Origin: Tribonema minus
Taxonomy: Eukaryota; Sar; Xanthophyceae; Tribonematales; Tribonemataceae
Direction: 5' to 3'
DNA: 64,000 nucleotides
NCBI GenBank assembly: GCA_017506865.1
Contig: JAFCMP010000005.1
Location: 495,004 to 559,003 of the forward strand
Shown here: positions 1 through 10,619 of the stretch, piece by piece
Layout of the letters: the number at the start of each line of letters is the position of its first letter
How positions within the stretch are numbered: the stretch's first letter is position 1
The notes under the pieces: generated by a model
What the model was told of the DNA's origin: nothing
Databases searched by the model: none
The model's input: the letters and a program-made list of their open reading frames with translations, nothing else
Made by a program: the position numbers and the translations under genes

Positions 1-608
1 TCGGGGGCGCATATAGCAGCAGAGCCAGTTGCTTGCTCGTTAGTTTGTCTGTTGCAGCGTTAGGTCATGTGTTGTTTTGCAACAATGTAGTTGCCACTCC
101 AGCCAGACGCGCCACAGTCTTTCTGAGACTTGTTGGTGGCGGAGGGTTGCTGGTATATGCCATATGCCCGTGTTATTTGAGAGTTTCGGCGGTCGTGGAT
201 GACAGCCGTGCTTGCATTGCATTTTGTAGCAGTATTGCATGTGTAGTATCGAGGGCGCTCACATGAGTACTCACATGAGTGCATGGCTTTCGACTTGTGG
301 AGTGGAAGAGCAATGCAGGGGGCGATTGTAGTGAGGCAACCCTAGGTGGAGCAGTAGTTGAAGTAGGGCTTGCATTGCGAATGCCTTTTGTGCAGTAATC
401 AGACACGACTTTAACCTTCAACATGGCACAGCGTCTTCTGCTTCTACCTGTTTAGCCACGCTTGCATATCAGGGTGATATTGCACTTGGGGAGGGCGCTC
501 CGGTCCACCTCCCACGGCACCAGGCAGTGGGCATTTCCGGCTGTTTCAAGTCAAGGTTGAGACTGGGTCTCACACACTTTCACCCTCTGTGGTTGGCACA
601 CCACCACA
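1..608 (+). repeat. Left LTR of element 1 (partial)
   Basis: Direct copy of 2914-3521. About the first 91 bases of the LTR are missing because the window starts inside it. It ends in CA at 607-608. Confidence 0.75.
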
Positions 609-609
609 A

Positions 610-627
610 TGGCTGATCTCGGCAGGT
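610..627 (+). promoter_or_regulatory. Candidate primer binding site of element 1
   Basis: Starts with TGG (complement of the tRNA CCA tail) one base after the LTR end, the usual position. The matching tRNA was not identified. Confidence 0.4.
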
Positions 628-1032
628 GCTGACCTGTCCAGTACTATTTCGGATAGTGCTCCAACACACAGCTTTCGCTGTTTCCGTCGGCACCTCTGCT
701 GCACGCAACCTGAGGTGGCTGGGGTTCAAACTTCTGCACCATTAGCTGTGCCGTCTACTGGCGTCCTTAAGGGGCCACTTACAGCACTCGGTGGATCCAG
801 GGGCTTCAGAACCAGCCACACACGGAGTTCCGGTCAGCAGCAGCAGCTGTAAACGGCGACAGCAGAGTTTTCGGGATTTCTATAGCTGGGGGCGTGCTCG
901 TCGTAAGGCGCCCTTCGGCTCTCCACTACTTAGCAGCAGCAGCAGCTGCTGCTTCAGCATACTGCCACCTTCCTGGCAGCACGTGCTCATCTACTATTCA
1001 GCAGCACCTTAACACCTTTTACTGGAAGCAAA

Positions 1033-2583
1033 ATGGTGGGGGGGAAACGTGCTGTTGCGAGTCGGGCTGAAGCGCTTAGCGTGTACACCCGGCTGCTCAA
1101 GAAGGGACGTTGGGGCTCAGCCTCGGAATGGTTTTACAGCACCGGAGACAGGGACGTGGGGGAAAAGCTTGGTGAGGTGCTCAGCGCAATGACCTATTTT
1201 GTCTCTGCGGACGTCAAACTGCAGGAGGAGCGACGCCGGCTCAGCACGTGCCTTGCAGAAGCCACACAGGGAGTCGCTGAGGAGCAGCAGATAGTCAGCA
1301 TCCTGCAAGAGCGGCTACAGCAAAGCAAGAAGGCTGAGGCAGCAGCGCAGCGAGAGCTGGAGCGGCAATGCGCTGCTGATTCAGCAGCGCTGTTGCAGCT
1401 GCGGAGTCGGGTGTCGGAGCTGGAGGAGGATGCTGCGAGAATGGCTACAGTGCTGGCGTCGGCGCGCGCAGCCGATGGCAACGCGGGCACCAACAGCTGC
1501 GCCAACAACAGCGGCGGCGTATGTGCCGCACGCTCAGCGCCGACGGAGGCGCTTCCAACATCGCAAGCATGCAGCATTGGCAGCAGCGGCACTGCAGTCG
1601 TGCTCTCAGCGCCGACAACGGCGGCGCATGCAGCTGTGCCTGCATGCGACATCGGCGGCTGCAGCGGCGTACGCGGCGGCGGTAGCGGCGGAGCACGGGG
1701 CGGCAGCGGCGGCGCGCGAGGCGGCGCGCTTGGCAGCAGCGGCACTCTCAGCGGCACTGCCACCGTGCTCTCAGCGCCGACAACGGCGGCGCATACAGCG
1801 GTGCGCGCATGCGACAGCGGCGCGCGTGACAGTGGTGGCACTGCAACCCCGCTCCTAGCGCCGGCAGCGGCAGCAGTAACATCAGGGCGTGCGCGCAATG
1901 GAGGCGCGCACAACGATGGCACTTCAGCTGCGCGGACAGCTGCTGCACTGCCTAGGGTGCTTGCACAAGCGCGCAGCGGCGGCGCGCGAAGCGGCGCGTG
2001 CAGCGACGGTGACGGCAGTAGCGGCGGCGCGCGCGGCGGCGGCAGCGGCGGTGGCGGCAGAAGCAGCGGCGCGCGCGGCGGCGGCAGCGGCGGCGGCGGC
2101 GGTAGCGGCGGCGCGCGCGGCGGCGGCAGCAGCGGCGGCGGCAGCACACGCCACAAGAGTGGCGGCACGGGTGTGACGAGCTCGGTAACGGCGACGGTAC
2201 TGATGAAACAGCGCGCCGGCATCAGCGCTGCGCGGCGCAGCACGCGCGCCGCAGGCAGCAGCCTGGGACGACCGCTCTCGCGGCGGCAGCAGAAGCGGCG
2301 GGAGTACTGGTCGGCGCATACGGCTGAGGAGCAGCAGCGCCTCCGCGACTGGCAGGCGCGGCATAAGGCGCTGCACAGGCGGCATGCAAGCGAGGAGAGG
2401 CGTGGCGATGGCGCGCAGCCGCCAGACGCAGCAGCAGCAGGGAGGCGCGGCGGTGCTTACACTAGCACAGCATTGTCTCCCACCAGCAATCAGGCTGTGC
2501 TTAGCGCATATTGCGCTGACATTTGTGAGACACAGACGGCAGCAGCTCTTTTGTGCGCCATGTGTCTCACCAGTGCATCTTGA
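1033..2583 (+). CDS. Coiled-coil, Gly/Ser/Ala-rich protein of LTR element 1
   Basis: ATG at 1033 opens a 516-aa ORF, the only long sense-strand ORF between the two LTRs. Residues about 55-145 are rich in Glu, Arg, Gln and Leu with heptad-like spacing, suggesting a coiled coil. Residues about 150-390 are low-complexity Gly/Ser/Ala with repeated GGARGG-like units encoded by GGC/AGC runs. A strongly basic segment follows at about 410-465 (RRQQKRR and similar). This order of coiled coil, flexible linker and basic tail would fit a structural Gag-like or nucleic-acid-binding protein, but there is no CCHC knuckle and no domain I recognise. Other reading frames are also open here because of the GC-rich repeats, so the true C-terminal part is less sure than the N-terminal third. 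Confidence 0.55.
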   Translation: MVGGKRAVASRAEALSVYTRLLKKGRWGSASEWFYSTGDRDVGEKLGEVLSAMTYFVSADVKLQEERRRLSTCLAEATQGVAEEQQIVSILQERLQQSKKAEAAAQRELERQCAADSAALLQLRSRVSELEEDAARMATVLASARAADGNAGTNSCANNSGGVCAARSAPTEALPTSQACSIGSSGTAVVLSAPTTAAHAAVPACDIGGCSGVRGGGSGGARGGSGGARGGALGSSGTLSGTATVLSAPTTAAHTAVRACDSGARDSGGTATPLLAPAAAAVTSGRARNGGAHNDGTSAARTAAALPRVLAQARSGGARSGACSDGDGSSGGARGGGSGGGGRSSGARGGGSGGGGGSGGARGGGSSGGGSTRHKSGGTGVTSSVTATVLMKQRAGISAARRSTRAAGSSLGRPLSRRQQKRREYWSAHTAEEQQRLRDWQARHKALHRRHASEERRGDGAQPPDAAAAGRRGGAYTSTALSPTSNQAVLSAYCADICETQTAAALLCAMCLTSAS

Positions 2584-2808
2584 GCGGTTTGGCTCATGGG
2601 GGCGCTTGTTTGCAGGTTCACTGTTGAGCCTGTATGTTTAGACACCACACCGCTTACATACCATCAGCAGTGTAGTGTCTGGGGGCGATTGTCGTACAGG
2701 TCGAAATGCGTTGCATTGACCACCTGGGCGCACAAACCCACCCGCCCACCCTTTAGTTTTGTTTCAGCTGTACATGCGCACTTCTTTTGCGTGTGTTACA
2801 CAAACGCT

Positions 2809-2822
2809 GGGGGGGGGATAAG
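2809..2822 (+). other. Candidate polypurine tract of element 1
   Basis: A run of G followed by ATAAG lies directly before the presumed LTR start TG at 2823. The sequence GCGCAGTGCCAACATGTC then occurs twice in the LTR start (about 2824 and 2899). Confidence 0.4.
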
Positions 2823-3521
2823 TGCGCAGTGCCAACATGTCGGGGGCGTACATACTACAGTAGTTGTAGAATGGTGGTGCGCTTGCTTGCGTTGGTTGCG
2901 CAGTGCCAACATGTCGGGGGCGCATATAGCAGCAGAGCCAGTTGCTTGCTCGTTAGTTTGTCTGTTGCAGCGTTAGGTCATGTGTTGTTTTGCAACAATG
3001 TAGTTGCCACTCCAGCCAGACGCGCCACAGTCTTTCTGAGACTTGTTGGTGGCGGAGGGTTGCTGGTATATGCCATATGCCCGTGTTATTTGAGAGTTTC
3101 GGCGGTCGTGGATGACAGCCGTGCTTGCATTGCATTTTGTAGCAGTATTGCATGTGTAGTATCGAGGGCGCTCACATGAGTACTCACATGAGTGCATGGC
3201 TTTCGACTTGTGGAGTGGAAGAGCCATGCAGGGGGCGATTGTAGTGAGGCAACCCTAGGTGGAGCAGTAGTTGAAGTAGGGCTTGCATTGCGAATGCCTT
3301 TTGTGCAGTAATCAGACACGACTTTAACCTTCAACATGGCACAGCTTCTTCTGCTTCTACCTGTTTAGCCACGCTTGCATATCAGGGTGATATTGCACTT
3401 GGGGAGGGCGCTCCGGTCCACCTCCCACGGCACCAGGCAGTGGGCATTTCCGGCTGTTTCAAGTCAAGGTTGAGACTGGGTCTCACACACTTTCACCCTC
3501 TGTGGTTGGCACACCACCACA
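2823..3521 (+). repeat. Right LTR of element 1
   Basis: Bases 2914-3521 match 1-608. The 5' end at 2823 is inferred from TG following the purine tract; the 3' end at CA 3520-3521 is where the two copies diverge. Confidence 0.7.
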
Positions 3522-3828
3522 GCAAGCATGGCAAAGTAGGAGTGCAGCACACATGCTTGTTGATACCACTTTACGTAGCTTCAAGCGCATGCACTGTCCA
3601 GAGGACTTACTCCATGCAGGTTTCATGGCAGTATCAGAAGTGTGCTATCACGTCCTGCTGTGCCAGCTTGGTTGGTCTGCGCCTCAGCCGCTCTCATACC
3701 ACATGATGCTGTTGACACCAGTGCGTTGTTGGTATCACCTGGCCTCATGAAGAATGCATTACCATGGCACCTGCTGCCAGATGGCAGTCCAAAGCTTGCG
3801 AGTCGCCAAGTCAACCGAGCACAACTTG
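3522..3828. other. Spacer between the two LTR elements
   Basis: No convincing gene. Its last part (about 3780-3828) resembles the tandem units found to the right of element 2, so it is host DNA interrupted by element 2. Confidence 0.5.
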
Positions 3829-4082
3829 TGTGGTGCCACTGGGTAGTGTCACCTGCTTCAACTCTCTGTTTCCTCAGGATTGGGACAGTTCTGCTCAGCC
3901 AGAGACAGTTCTTGGTTGGCGGTTACAGGAAGTTGAGTTTGGTTGGTTGTTTTCTGTCACTTTCGGAGTGAGCGACAGCCTGATAACACACACACTTGCT
4001 GGAGTGCTGCTGTGGGTTTCAGTGTGCTGTCTACTCTGTCTGTCACCGCTCTGGTTCGTCAACGTGCAGTGAAACCACGTCA
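3829..4082 (+). repeat. Left LTR of element 2
   Basis: 254 bp, TG...CA, one mismatch to 9195-9448 (GGCGG versus GGCGA near 3920). Confidence 0.88.
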
Positions 4083-4084
4083 TT

Positions 4085-4102
4085 TGGTTTCGGTACAAAC
4101 GA
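4085..4102 (+). promoter_or_regulatory. Candidate primer binding site of element 2
   Basis: TGGTTTCGGTACAAACG lies two bases after the left LTR. TGG matches the complement of a tRNA CCA end; the tRNA is unidentified. Confidence 0.45.
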
Positions 4103-4342
4103 CGCAGTACAGACGACCTGGCTGTTGCATCGGCAGCGAAGTCGCGAACCAGAGCACCCTCACACGCGCACGTCTAGTGCCCAAGGAGCTTCGTCACTTC
4201 TTGGACCACTCTCGGCGGAGAGCATCGCACAGTCCACTGCGCGTGGCGTCACGAGCAGCACGTCAGCCGAGCACGGCTCACCTACTGCCCTTCTGTGGCG
4301 GATACTCCGCTGCAGCTCGTTCAGAGGCGAGACTTGAAGCCT

Positions 4343-5987
4343 ATGGACGCGGGCGGATCGCCTACTATGGCCAATCCGGACGCTAATGCGTATCACAGGC
4401 GCGCTCCCTCTACGACCCACTGGCAGCCGAGTGCAGCAGCTGGCGACAGCCAATCGTCAGCAGCGACACCGGCAGGCCCATTCATCGCCCGTAATGACCT
4501 CGGCTCGGCGGCTAAGGCATCTAGCAGCGGTGACGAGACTTTAGCCCGCGGTTTGGCCGTGGACTACCCTGGCACTTTCAACACGCCTACTCGTGGCAAC
4601 GCGAGCATCCGTTCCACGAGCACCGGCAGTGTTGACGGCCTTTTCGGCCATTCGGAGCAGCAGGATGTCGACCGTTTCGACGCCAGTCCTCGCAGCATCC
4701 GACAAACGACACTCATCAGCGGCAGGGGGGGTGAGGAGCAGCTGCGTTGCCAAGAGCAGCTGCTTGCGTCAGGCGTCTCCGAGCACACGCGTGCCCCACT
4801 GAGCATCGCCTTTGCTGAGTTGCAGCAAAAGTACGCAAAGGTCGAGGCGCAGCTCATGGCGCATCAGGAAGTGGCGGTGGCGCAGGAGGCTGCGCAGGCA
4901 CAGTTTGCGGCGGACGTGCACGCGGATCTCAACGCGTTCCGGCGGCGCCTTGATCGCGCAGAGTGGTGCGCAGAGGAGAACAAGGTGCGCGCCACGAATG
5001 CAGAGCAGTTGGCATCACACCTTGCCAACACAATCTCCCAGCACGTCCTTCCGCAAGTGGACGAGCTACAAATGCGGCAGACGGAGGTAGCACAGCACGC
5101 GGCATGCGAGGTGCAAGCCGTCACGGATTGCGTTACCAGCCTCACCACCCGCGTCGACGAGCTCATGACGTCCATAGCTGGCCTGCGCGAGGCTCAGGCT
5201 ACGCGATTCTACACGCCCGCTTCAGCCTTGCAGACTTCTGCACATGCCAAACTTTGCGAACGCAACCTGCGCGCGCTTGGCAGCAGCGGCGGCCGCGACG
5301 TCAGCCGCCGCGCTGTTGACGTGCGCTCCATGCTCAGCGCCCACGCCGCGCAACCCTCGGCAGCACCCTCGCGCTCCGTCGCTAGCGCGCCAGCGCAGGA
5401 CCTCTCAGGCCGCGCGTCATCATCGTCGATCGCGGCTACCATCCCCGTCCACGCACATACATCTCAGCCGGATCGCTACCCATCTATGGTCGCCGCGCCT
5501 GAGCCTCTTTGCGGCGGCGACTTCGCCTCAGCCTCCAGGCGCAGCAGCCTGCTGGACATGCTCAAGCCTGACGCGCGCGCGCAGCTCGACGGCGCGGCAC
5601 GTCAAGCCAGCCAGCCGCATGTGTATGCTATCACGCAGACGCTGCTAACGCAGGCGCGCCTTGAGGAGCAAACAAGGGCAGAGGCGCTGGCGGCGGCGGC
5701 GCAGCGCGAGCACGACCGCGCTCAACAGCAGCTTGCGGAGCGGCGCCAGCAGGACATACAGCACCGCTGGGAGGAGGAGATAGATGCACGGGCAGCACTG
5801 CGGCAGGGCGCCATGGACGCGCGCGAGCGCGACCTAGATGCTCAGCAACGCGCGCTGGAGCAGGCCCAGTCGCAGCTGTCGCGCGCACGCGCTGACGCTG
5901 ACTACGACGCCGACAGTTACAGTGCCCCCGGACGCAGCAGCCATGCTGGTGGCGCGCGTCGCGCCGCGCCTGGCGCCGGCGCCAGCG

Positions 5988-6039
<52 letters not shown>

Positions 6040-7333
6040 AGGCGGCGGCGGCGGCGGCGGCGGCGGCGGCTTGAGTGCCAGCAGCAGCGGCACAGGCGGC
6101 GCCCGCCCTAGCGCCGCAGCGCCGGCAGCAGCAGCAGCGGCGGCGGCGGCACCAATGGCAGACATCTCCGGCTTCGACGACGAGGGCTACGCGCTCATGC
6201 GCTTCTCCGTCACGCTCCACGAGAAGCAGTACGTGAAGACTAAGGTCGACACGGACAGCGTCACAGCGCTCACCCTCCTCAAGAAGCAGCTTCCAGCCAA
6301 GTTCAAGGCTGCTGCTACCGCCCTCCGCCAGAAGAAGCTTTGGCCGAACCTGCGCAACGCTGACGACTTCGGCTGCGACTGGTTCGAGCAGGCTGCGTAC
6401 GGCATCTGCAACTGCATCACGAACGGCGGCGGCAACCACCATCGCCTGGCGCAGCTGCAACGGCAAGCGCTTGCCTGGGTGGAGAAGGGGCACGCGCTCA
6501 CGCCCGCAAAGCGCGACGGCGCGCTGCTTGAGTGGCTGTTTCACCGCATCGCTACCTTCCTTGAGATCGAGGAGCCCACCACCATCGCAGCTAGCCTCAT
6601 GAGCTGGTCACTGCGTGGGGGCCTCTCTCTAAAGGACTTCATCATCGAGTTTGCGGACGCCAAGACCATCGCGACCTCCCTCGACCCATCGCTGGACGTC
6701 ATCGTCCTGTCAGCGCTCCTCCAGCTACTTCGTCGTCACTACCCGAACCTGTCAGCGCTCTTCAATCCCATCAGCGAAGGCCCCGCGCGGTACACCTCGG
6801 AGGATCTGCTGGCAATTCTTGCCAAGGAGGCCGCCGGCGGCGCATTGCACACCTCGCAGCCCCCTGACCCCCCTTACCCAGTATTTCCCACAGACCTTGC
6901 GTCGTACCATAAGGGGGTTGGCGGCGGCACTGGCAGCAGCACTGGTGGCGCAGTCAAGCAGTCGCCCTACAACAGTCCCGCTAGCGACAGCAGCGCAGCA
7001 CTCACTGTGGATCAGCGCCAACAACTTCAAACGGCGTACGCGATATACGAGTTCCACACTGCACCTCAGGGCCGCGCTTGCTTCAACTGCGGCAGCACTG
7101 ACCACGGATTCGTCAACTGCGATGCAGACTACAACAGCGCAAACTGGGACGCTGCTGTCAAGCGGCTACCATGGGTACAGAGATTCAAGCCGCACAGCGA
7201 CGACGACTTCAAGCAGCTGTGCGCACGCGCGAGGCAGGGGATCAGCAAGGGCGAGCAGGGTAAATCAGCGATAGCGGCACACAGGCGCGACGGCGGCGGC
7301 ACGGGCCGCAACCATGGCGGTCACAACACCTAG
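4343..7333 (+). CDS. Gag-like polyprotein of LTR element 2
   Basis: ATG at 4343 gives 996 aa; the frame is open upstream to 4295 but without an ATG. Residues about 150-250 are helical and coiled-coil-like. Residues about 430-530 are a second Glu/Gln/Arg/Ala-rich helix. Residues about 555-620 are poly-Gly/Ser/Ala encoded by GGC repeats. A folded, capsid-like segment follows at about 620-850, rich in Leu/Ala helices with conserved-looking Trp residues. Near residue 915 is a zinc knuckle CFNCGSTDHGFVNC (C-x2-C-x4-H-x4-C), the hallmark of retroelement nucleocapsid. The protein should package element RNA into particles. It ends with a Gly/Arg/His-rich tail and no pol fusion. The family (Copia, Gypsy or other) cannot be told from Gag alone. 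Confidence 0.8.
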
Positions 7334-9182
7334 GGGTGCGACCCCGCGCCAGCCCTCGGCGTGGGGGGAGCACTTGGGGGTACAAGTGTCGTGGGGTGTG
7401 GGAGTGACGCCCTCCCCCAGACGACAGTCAGCGCGCACGGCGCGCCCGTGGTTGCAGCAGCTTCACTACAGCAGCAGCAGCCGCACATCATCGCTCAGCA
7501 GTGGTCAACTCCGGCGGCATCAGCTCCTCAGCACCAGCAGCCGTCGATCATGGCAGCAGCATCATCCCTGCAGCAGCAGCTGCCATCTCTTCTGCACACG
7601 CACAGCACTGCCACACATGGAACCAGCACACCCGCGCCGGGCACGGCGCCGGGAATAGCTTCCACACTGCGGGCACCCGCACTTTCCTTCACACCTGCAT
7701 CGCCATCCCCGTCGCAGCAGCGCGTGCTGCCGCGGCGCCGCCACAACGCGCAGCAGCGCTCGCCGGACTTAGAGGCGGCAGGATTTGCGACTTCATACTC
7801 TGCAGCTGTGCTGGCATCACGCACGACGAGCGCTGCGCCGCAGCGTGGCGCATTGGTGCGTCGCATGTCAGCGACCAACACAAGCATCGGGGAATCGCGC
7901 GATCAAGGGGGGGTGGGGGCTGCCCCAGCTACTGCGGCAGCAACTCCAGCGACGGCGGCGCCAGCGACGGTGCACGCTGCTTCAACTGCCACATCGACAT
8001 CAACTCCTGCTCCAAGCCCAGCAGCACCCACTTCAGCGGCATCTCATTGGTGTCGACGTCAACTTCAACTGCTCCGACGTCAACTACGTCAGCGCTTTGG
8101 TCTGCGCGCAACGTGCACGCCAACGCTTTCGTCTATGCGCAATTCGCGCGCCGTGGCTTGTGCCATCACGGCGGCGGCGCCTGCGCTGGCGACTTTTCCC
8201 ATGCGCTGCGCGCGCGCCTTGGCCGATGCCGTGGCGGCGCCTGCGCTGGCGACTCTTCCTACGTGCAGCGCGCGCACCGCGAACTACGCCTGCACTGGCG
8301 ACTATACCGACACGCATTCCACGCACCGTGGCCTACGCCATGGCTGCGCCTACGCTGCCAACTGCTTCTGCACGCAGCGTGCGCGCCGCGCCCCACGTCG
8401 CGGCGACGCCTGCGCTCAGCCTGGCGACTTCTTCTGCGCGCAGCGTGCGCGCCGCGGCCCGTGCCGCGGCAGCGCCTGTGCTGGAGACTTCTTCTGCGCG
8501 CAGCGTGCGCGCTGCGGCCCGCGCCGCGTCGGCGCCTGCGGTGGCATCCTCTTCTACGCGCAACACACAAGCGCGACGTGCGACACAAGCTCGCATATGC
8601 AACCATCTGCATAGGCGTCCGCGACGACGCCCTCTTTATCAGTGACAGCGCCCTTAGCGGTGCTGACGCATTCGGCTCCAGCGGCCGACGTAATACTGCT
8701 GTTCCAGTGGCAACGGCTCAGCATCGACGGCGCGCACTCAGCTTATACGCGCCACCCGTGGCTGCCAGGCTTCTGCTTGGTCACCCGCTTTTCGTCGCGG
8801 TGCCACCACATTCAAGCGATCATATCCAGCAGCGCGTGGGCACGTGCCCTGATCAAGCACATATGCTCGGCGGCGTACTGGAGTGATGCAGCTAGAGTTA
8901 GTGGGCTAGGCTAGCACATACAGTGGGGACTATGCAGGGCGACAAGCAGCAAGGCGGAGGCAGACATATATACTATAGTGCTGTGCTAGTTCTGCTGTAG
9001 TTGTATGCCACCTGACAGTAGTACAGATCCGCATTCGTTTTTCGTGCATAGCATACAGGCGCTGGGTGAGAGACAGTTAGCATGTGTGCTATTGTGCAGG
9101 TCTTGCACTTGTGTCATGTTATGACTGCAGTGGCATAGTGAAGTCATGATTGCTTCCCTTTTATCGGGCTTAGCAGAGCCCT
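7334..9182 (+). other. Low-complexity 3' region of element 2, no pol
   Basis: Several overlapping frames stay open (for example 7361-8614 and 7501-8886), which is expected from the GC-rich composition rather than proof of coding. No retroviral enzyme motif is visible in any frame. Bases about 8130-8560 consist of degenerate units of about 60-75 bp carrying GCGCGCAGCGTGCGCGCCGC-like cores. Either this is remnant spacer of a large retrotransposon derivative or a fast-evolving accessory ORF. Confidence 0.5.
8130..8560 (+). repeat. Degenerate tandem repeat inside element 2
   Basis: At least six units with a GCGACTTCTTCTGCGCGCAG-like core and alternating GCGC/GCGG blocks. Confidence 0.6.
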
Positions 9183-9194
9183 AGGGGGGGTGAC
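9183..9194 (+). other. Candidate polypurine tract of element 2
   Basis: AGGGGGGG followed by TGAC lies directly before the right LTR. Confidence 0.5.
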
Positions 9195-9448
9195 TGTGGT
9201 GCCACTGGGTAGTGTCACCTGCTTCAACTCTCTGTTTCCTCAGGATTGGGACAGTTCTGCTCAGCCAGAGACAGTTCTTGGTTGGCGATTACAGGAAGTT
9301 GAGTTTGGTTGGTTGTTTTCTGTCACTTTCGGAGTGAGCGACAGCCTGATAACACACACACTTGCTGGAGTGCTGCTGTGGGTTTCAGTGTGCTGTCTAC
9401 TCTGTCTGTCACCGCTCTGGTTCGTCAACGTGCAGTGAAACCACGTCA
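9195..9448 (+). repeat. Right LTR of element 2
   Basis: Copy of 3829-4082, followed by the CTTG target duplication. Confidence 0.88.
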
Positions 9449-10010
9449 CTTGCTGCGTGCTCACTGCATACATGGCCCAGTGTGACAGCATGCACAGGCA
9501 GCTCCGCAAGCCTCGCATATGTCTTCAGCTGCAGTCAGCCCAAGGCAGTCACCATCGCAAACAGGTGGCAAGGACCGGCCATGGCAGTGCAATGCTCATG
9601 AGTCGCCAATTCAACCGACCCCAATCTGATGCGTGCTCACTGCATACACGGCCCAGTGTGACAGCATGCACTGGCAGCTCTGCAAGCCTCGCATGTTGCA
9701 CATGTCTTCAGCTGCAGCCAGCCCAGGCCAGTCGCCGTTGCAAACAGTTGGCAAGTGCCAGCCATGAACATTCAACTTGAAGACTGATGGGTTGGCAAGT
9801 CAATCGATCGCAGTCTTCTGCCTGCTTACTGCCTCATTTGACAGCATGCAGCTCTGCAAGCCTTAGGCTTGTATGTTGAATCATGGCTCCAGCTTCAGCC
9901 AGCCAGGCCAGTTGCTGTTGCGAACAGTTGGCAAGCACCACCTATGGAGGTTCATTGCTGCCAAAATCAACCAACCACAATTTGCTGCATATCTGCATGC
10001 TTAACTTGGT
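9449..10010. repeat. Degenerate tandem repeat array interrupted by element 2
   Basis: Units of about 150-190 bp start near 9601, 9788 and 9956 with AGTCGCCAATTCAACCGAC-like sequence and share GCACTGGCAGCTCTGCAAGC and CTTCAGCTGCAGCCAGCCC blocks. The broken first unit continues to the left of element 2 (3801-3828). No ORF is conserved between units. Confidence 0.7.
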
Positions 10011-10179
10011 CTTTTCTGTAGCAGCCCATCGTCGGAACACAACACGACACGCTCCGTCCGTCAAGGCAGCCCACGCCATGGGTACAGCTTGCTCAACAGT
10101 TGCACTGGGGCTAAACCTAACCCTTACGTGTAGTTCACAAGCCACCAAGTTGCAGCTTCCCCGCCATGCATGGTTTGTA

Positions 10180-10480
10180 TTTGCCGTACTTGCTGCCGCA
10201 CGTGGCTCAGCACGGTGTTCCGTGAAGCAAGGACTGTTGCTGCACCTCACTCGGCACTAGTTCTCGCGTGCTGCCTTGCCTCATTGCACGCAGCTCCACT
10301 GTGTTGGCACACAGGTGCTGATTGCGGCTCCAGTGGTGCTGCTTCTCCAGCCACCACCATGGGCTTCATTCGCCGTTGTCAACACCAGCATTTGCTGCCA
10401 CACGTGGCTCAGCACTGCTCACCGTGAAGCAAGGGCTGTTGCTGCACCTCACTCGGCACGCTCTCGTGCTGCGTTAGGGT
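10180..10480. repeat. Two tandem copies of a roughly 208-bp unit
   Basis: About 10183-10262 and 10391-10470 share GTGGCTCAGCAC, CCGTGAAGCAAGG and GTTGCTGCACCTCACTCGGC. No gene was recognised. Confidence 0.6.
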
Positions 10481-10619
10481 GCCTGGCTCAGGCTCCGCTG
10501 TGTTCTCCGCGAGCTGTCCGCACGGGGGCTGCTCCTTCTTGTTGCACGCGTCTATTCTTTGAGCTAGGCTCACCATTTGCTACAGGCTCACAAGACCTCT
10601 GCACTTCGTCGTTCTAAGT

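Larger units (their letters stand above)
1..3521 (+). mobile_element. LTR retroelement 1, non-autonomous, left end cut by window
   Basis: Bases 1-608 recur at 2914-3521 with two mismatches seen (near 313 and 435 in the left copy), so they are the two LTRs of a young element. The right LTR probably starts at the TG at 2823, directly after a G-rich polypurine run (about 2809-2822), and ends in CA at 3521, giving about 699 bp. One base after the left LTR, TGG at 610 opens a plausible primer binding site. The internal region carries a single long ORF (1033-2583) and no visible protease, reverse transcriptase or integrase. The target duplication cannot be checked because the left end lies outside the window. 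Confidence 0.75.
3829..9448 (+). mobile_element. LTR retroelement 2, complete, Gag-only (non-autonomous)
   Basis: Two 254-bp direct repeats (3829-4082 and 9195-9448) differ at one position. They begin TG and end CA. The element is flanked by CTTG on both sides (3825-3828 and 9449-9452), a 4-bp target-site duplication. A TGG primer-binding-like site follows the left LTR and a purine run precedes the right LTR. Inside are a 996-aa Gag-like ORF with one CCHC knuckle and a low-complexity 3' region. I saw no aspartic protease motif, no YxDD of reverse transcriptase, no RNase H and no integrase, so mobilisation would need proteins from a partner element. Confidence 0.88.

Noticed and set aside
1194-2243. 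349-aa antisense, proline-rich ORF
   Set aside because: Shadow of the GC-rich repeats in the element 1 ORF; only Pro/Leu/Ala low complexity and no ATG context.
5834-6544. 236-aa antisense ORF
   Set aside because: Lies opposite the Gag-like ORF, whose zinc knuckle and helical segments are clearly coding on the plus strand.
7361-8886. Second ORF (pol) of element 2
   Set aside because: Two overlapping low-complexity frames without protease, RT, RNase H or integrase motifs; described as a region, not a CDS.
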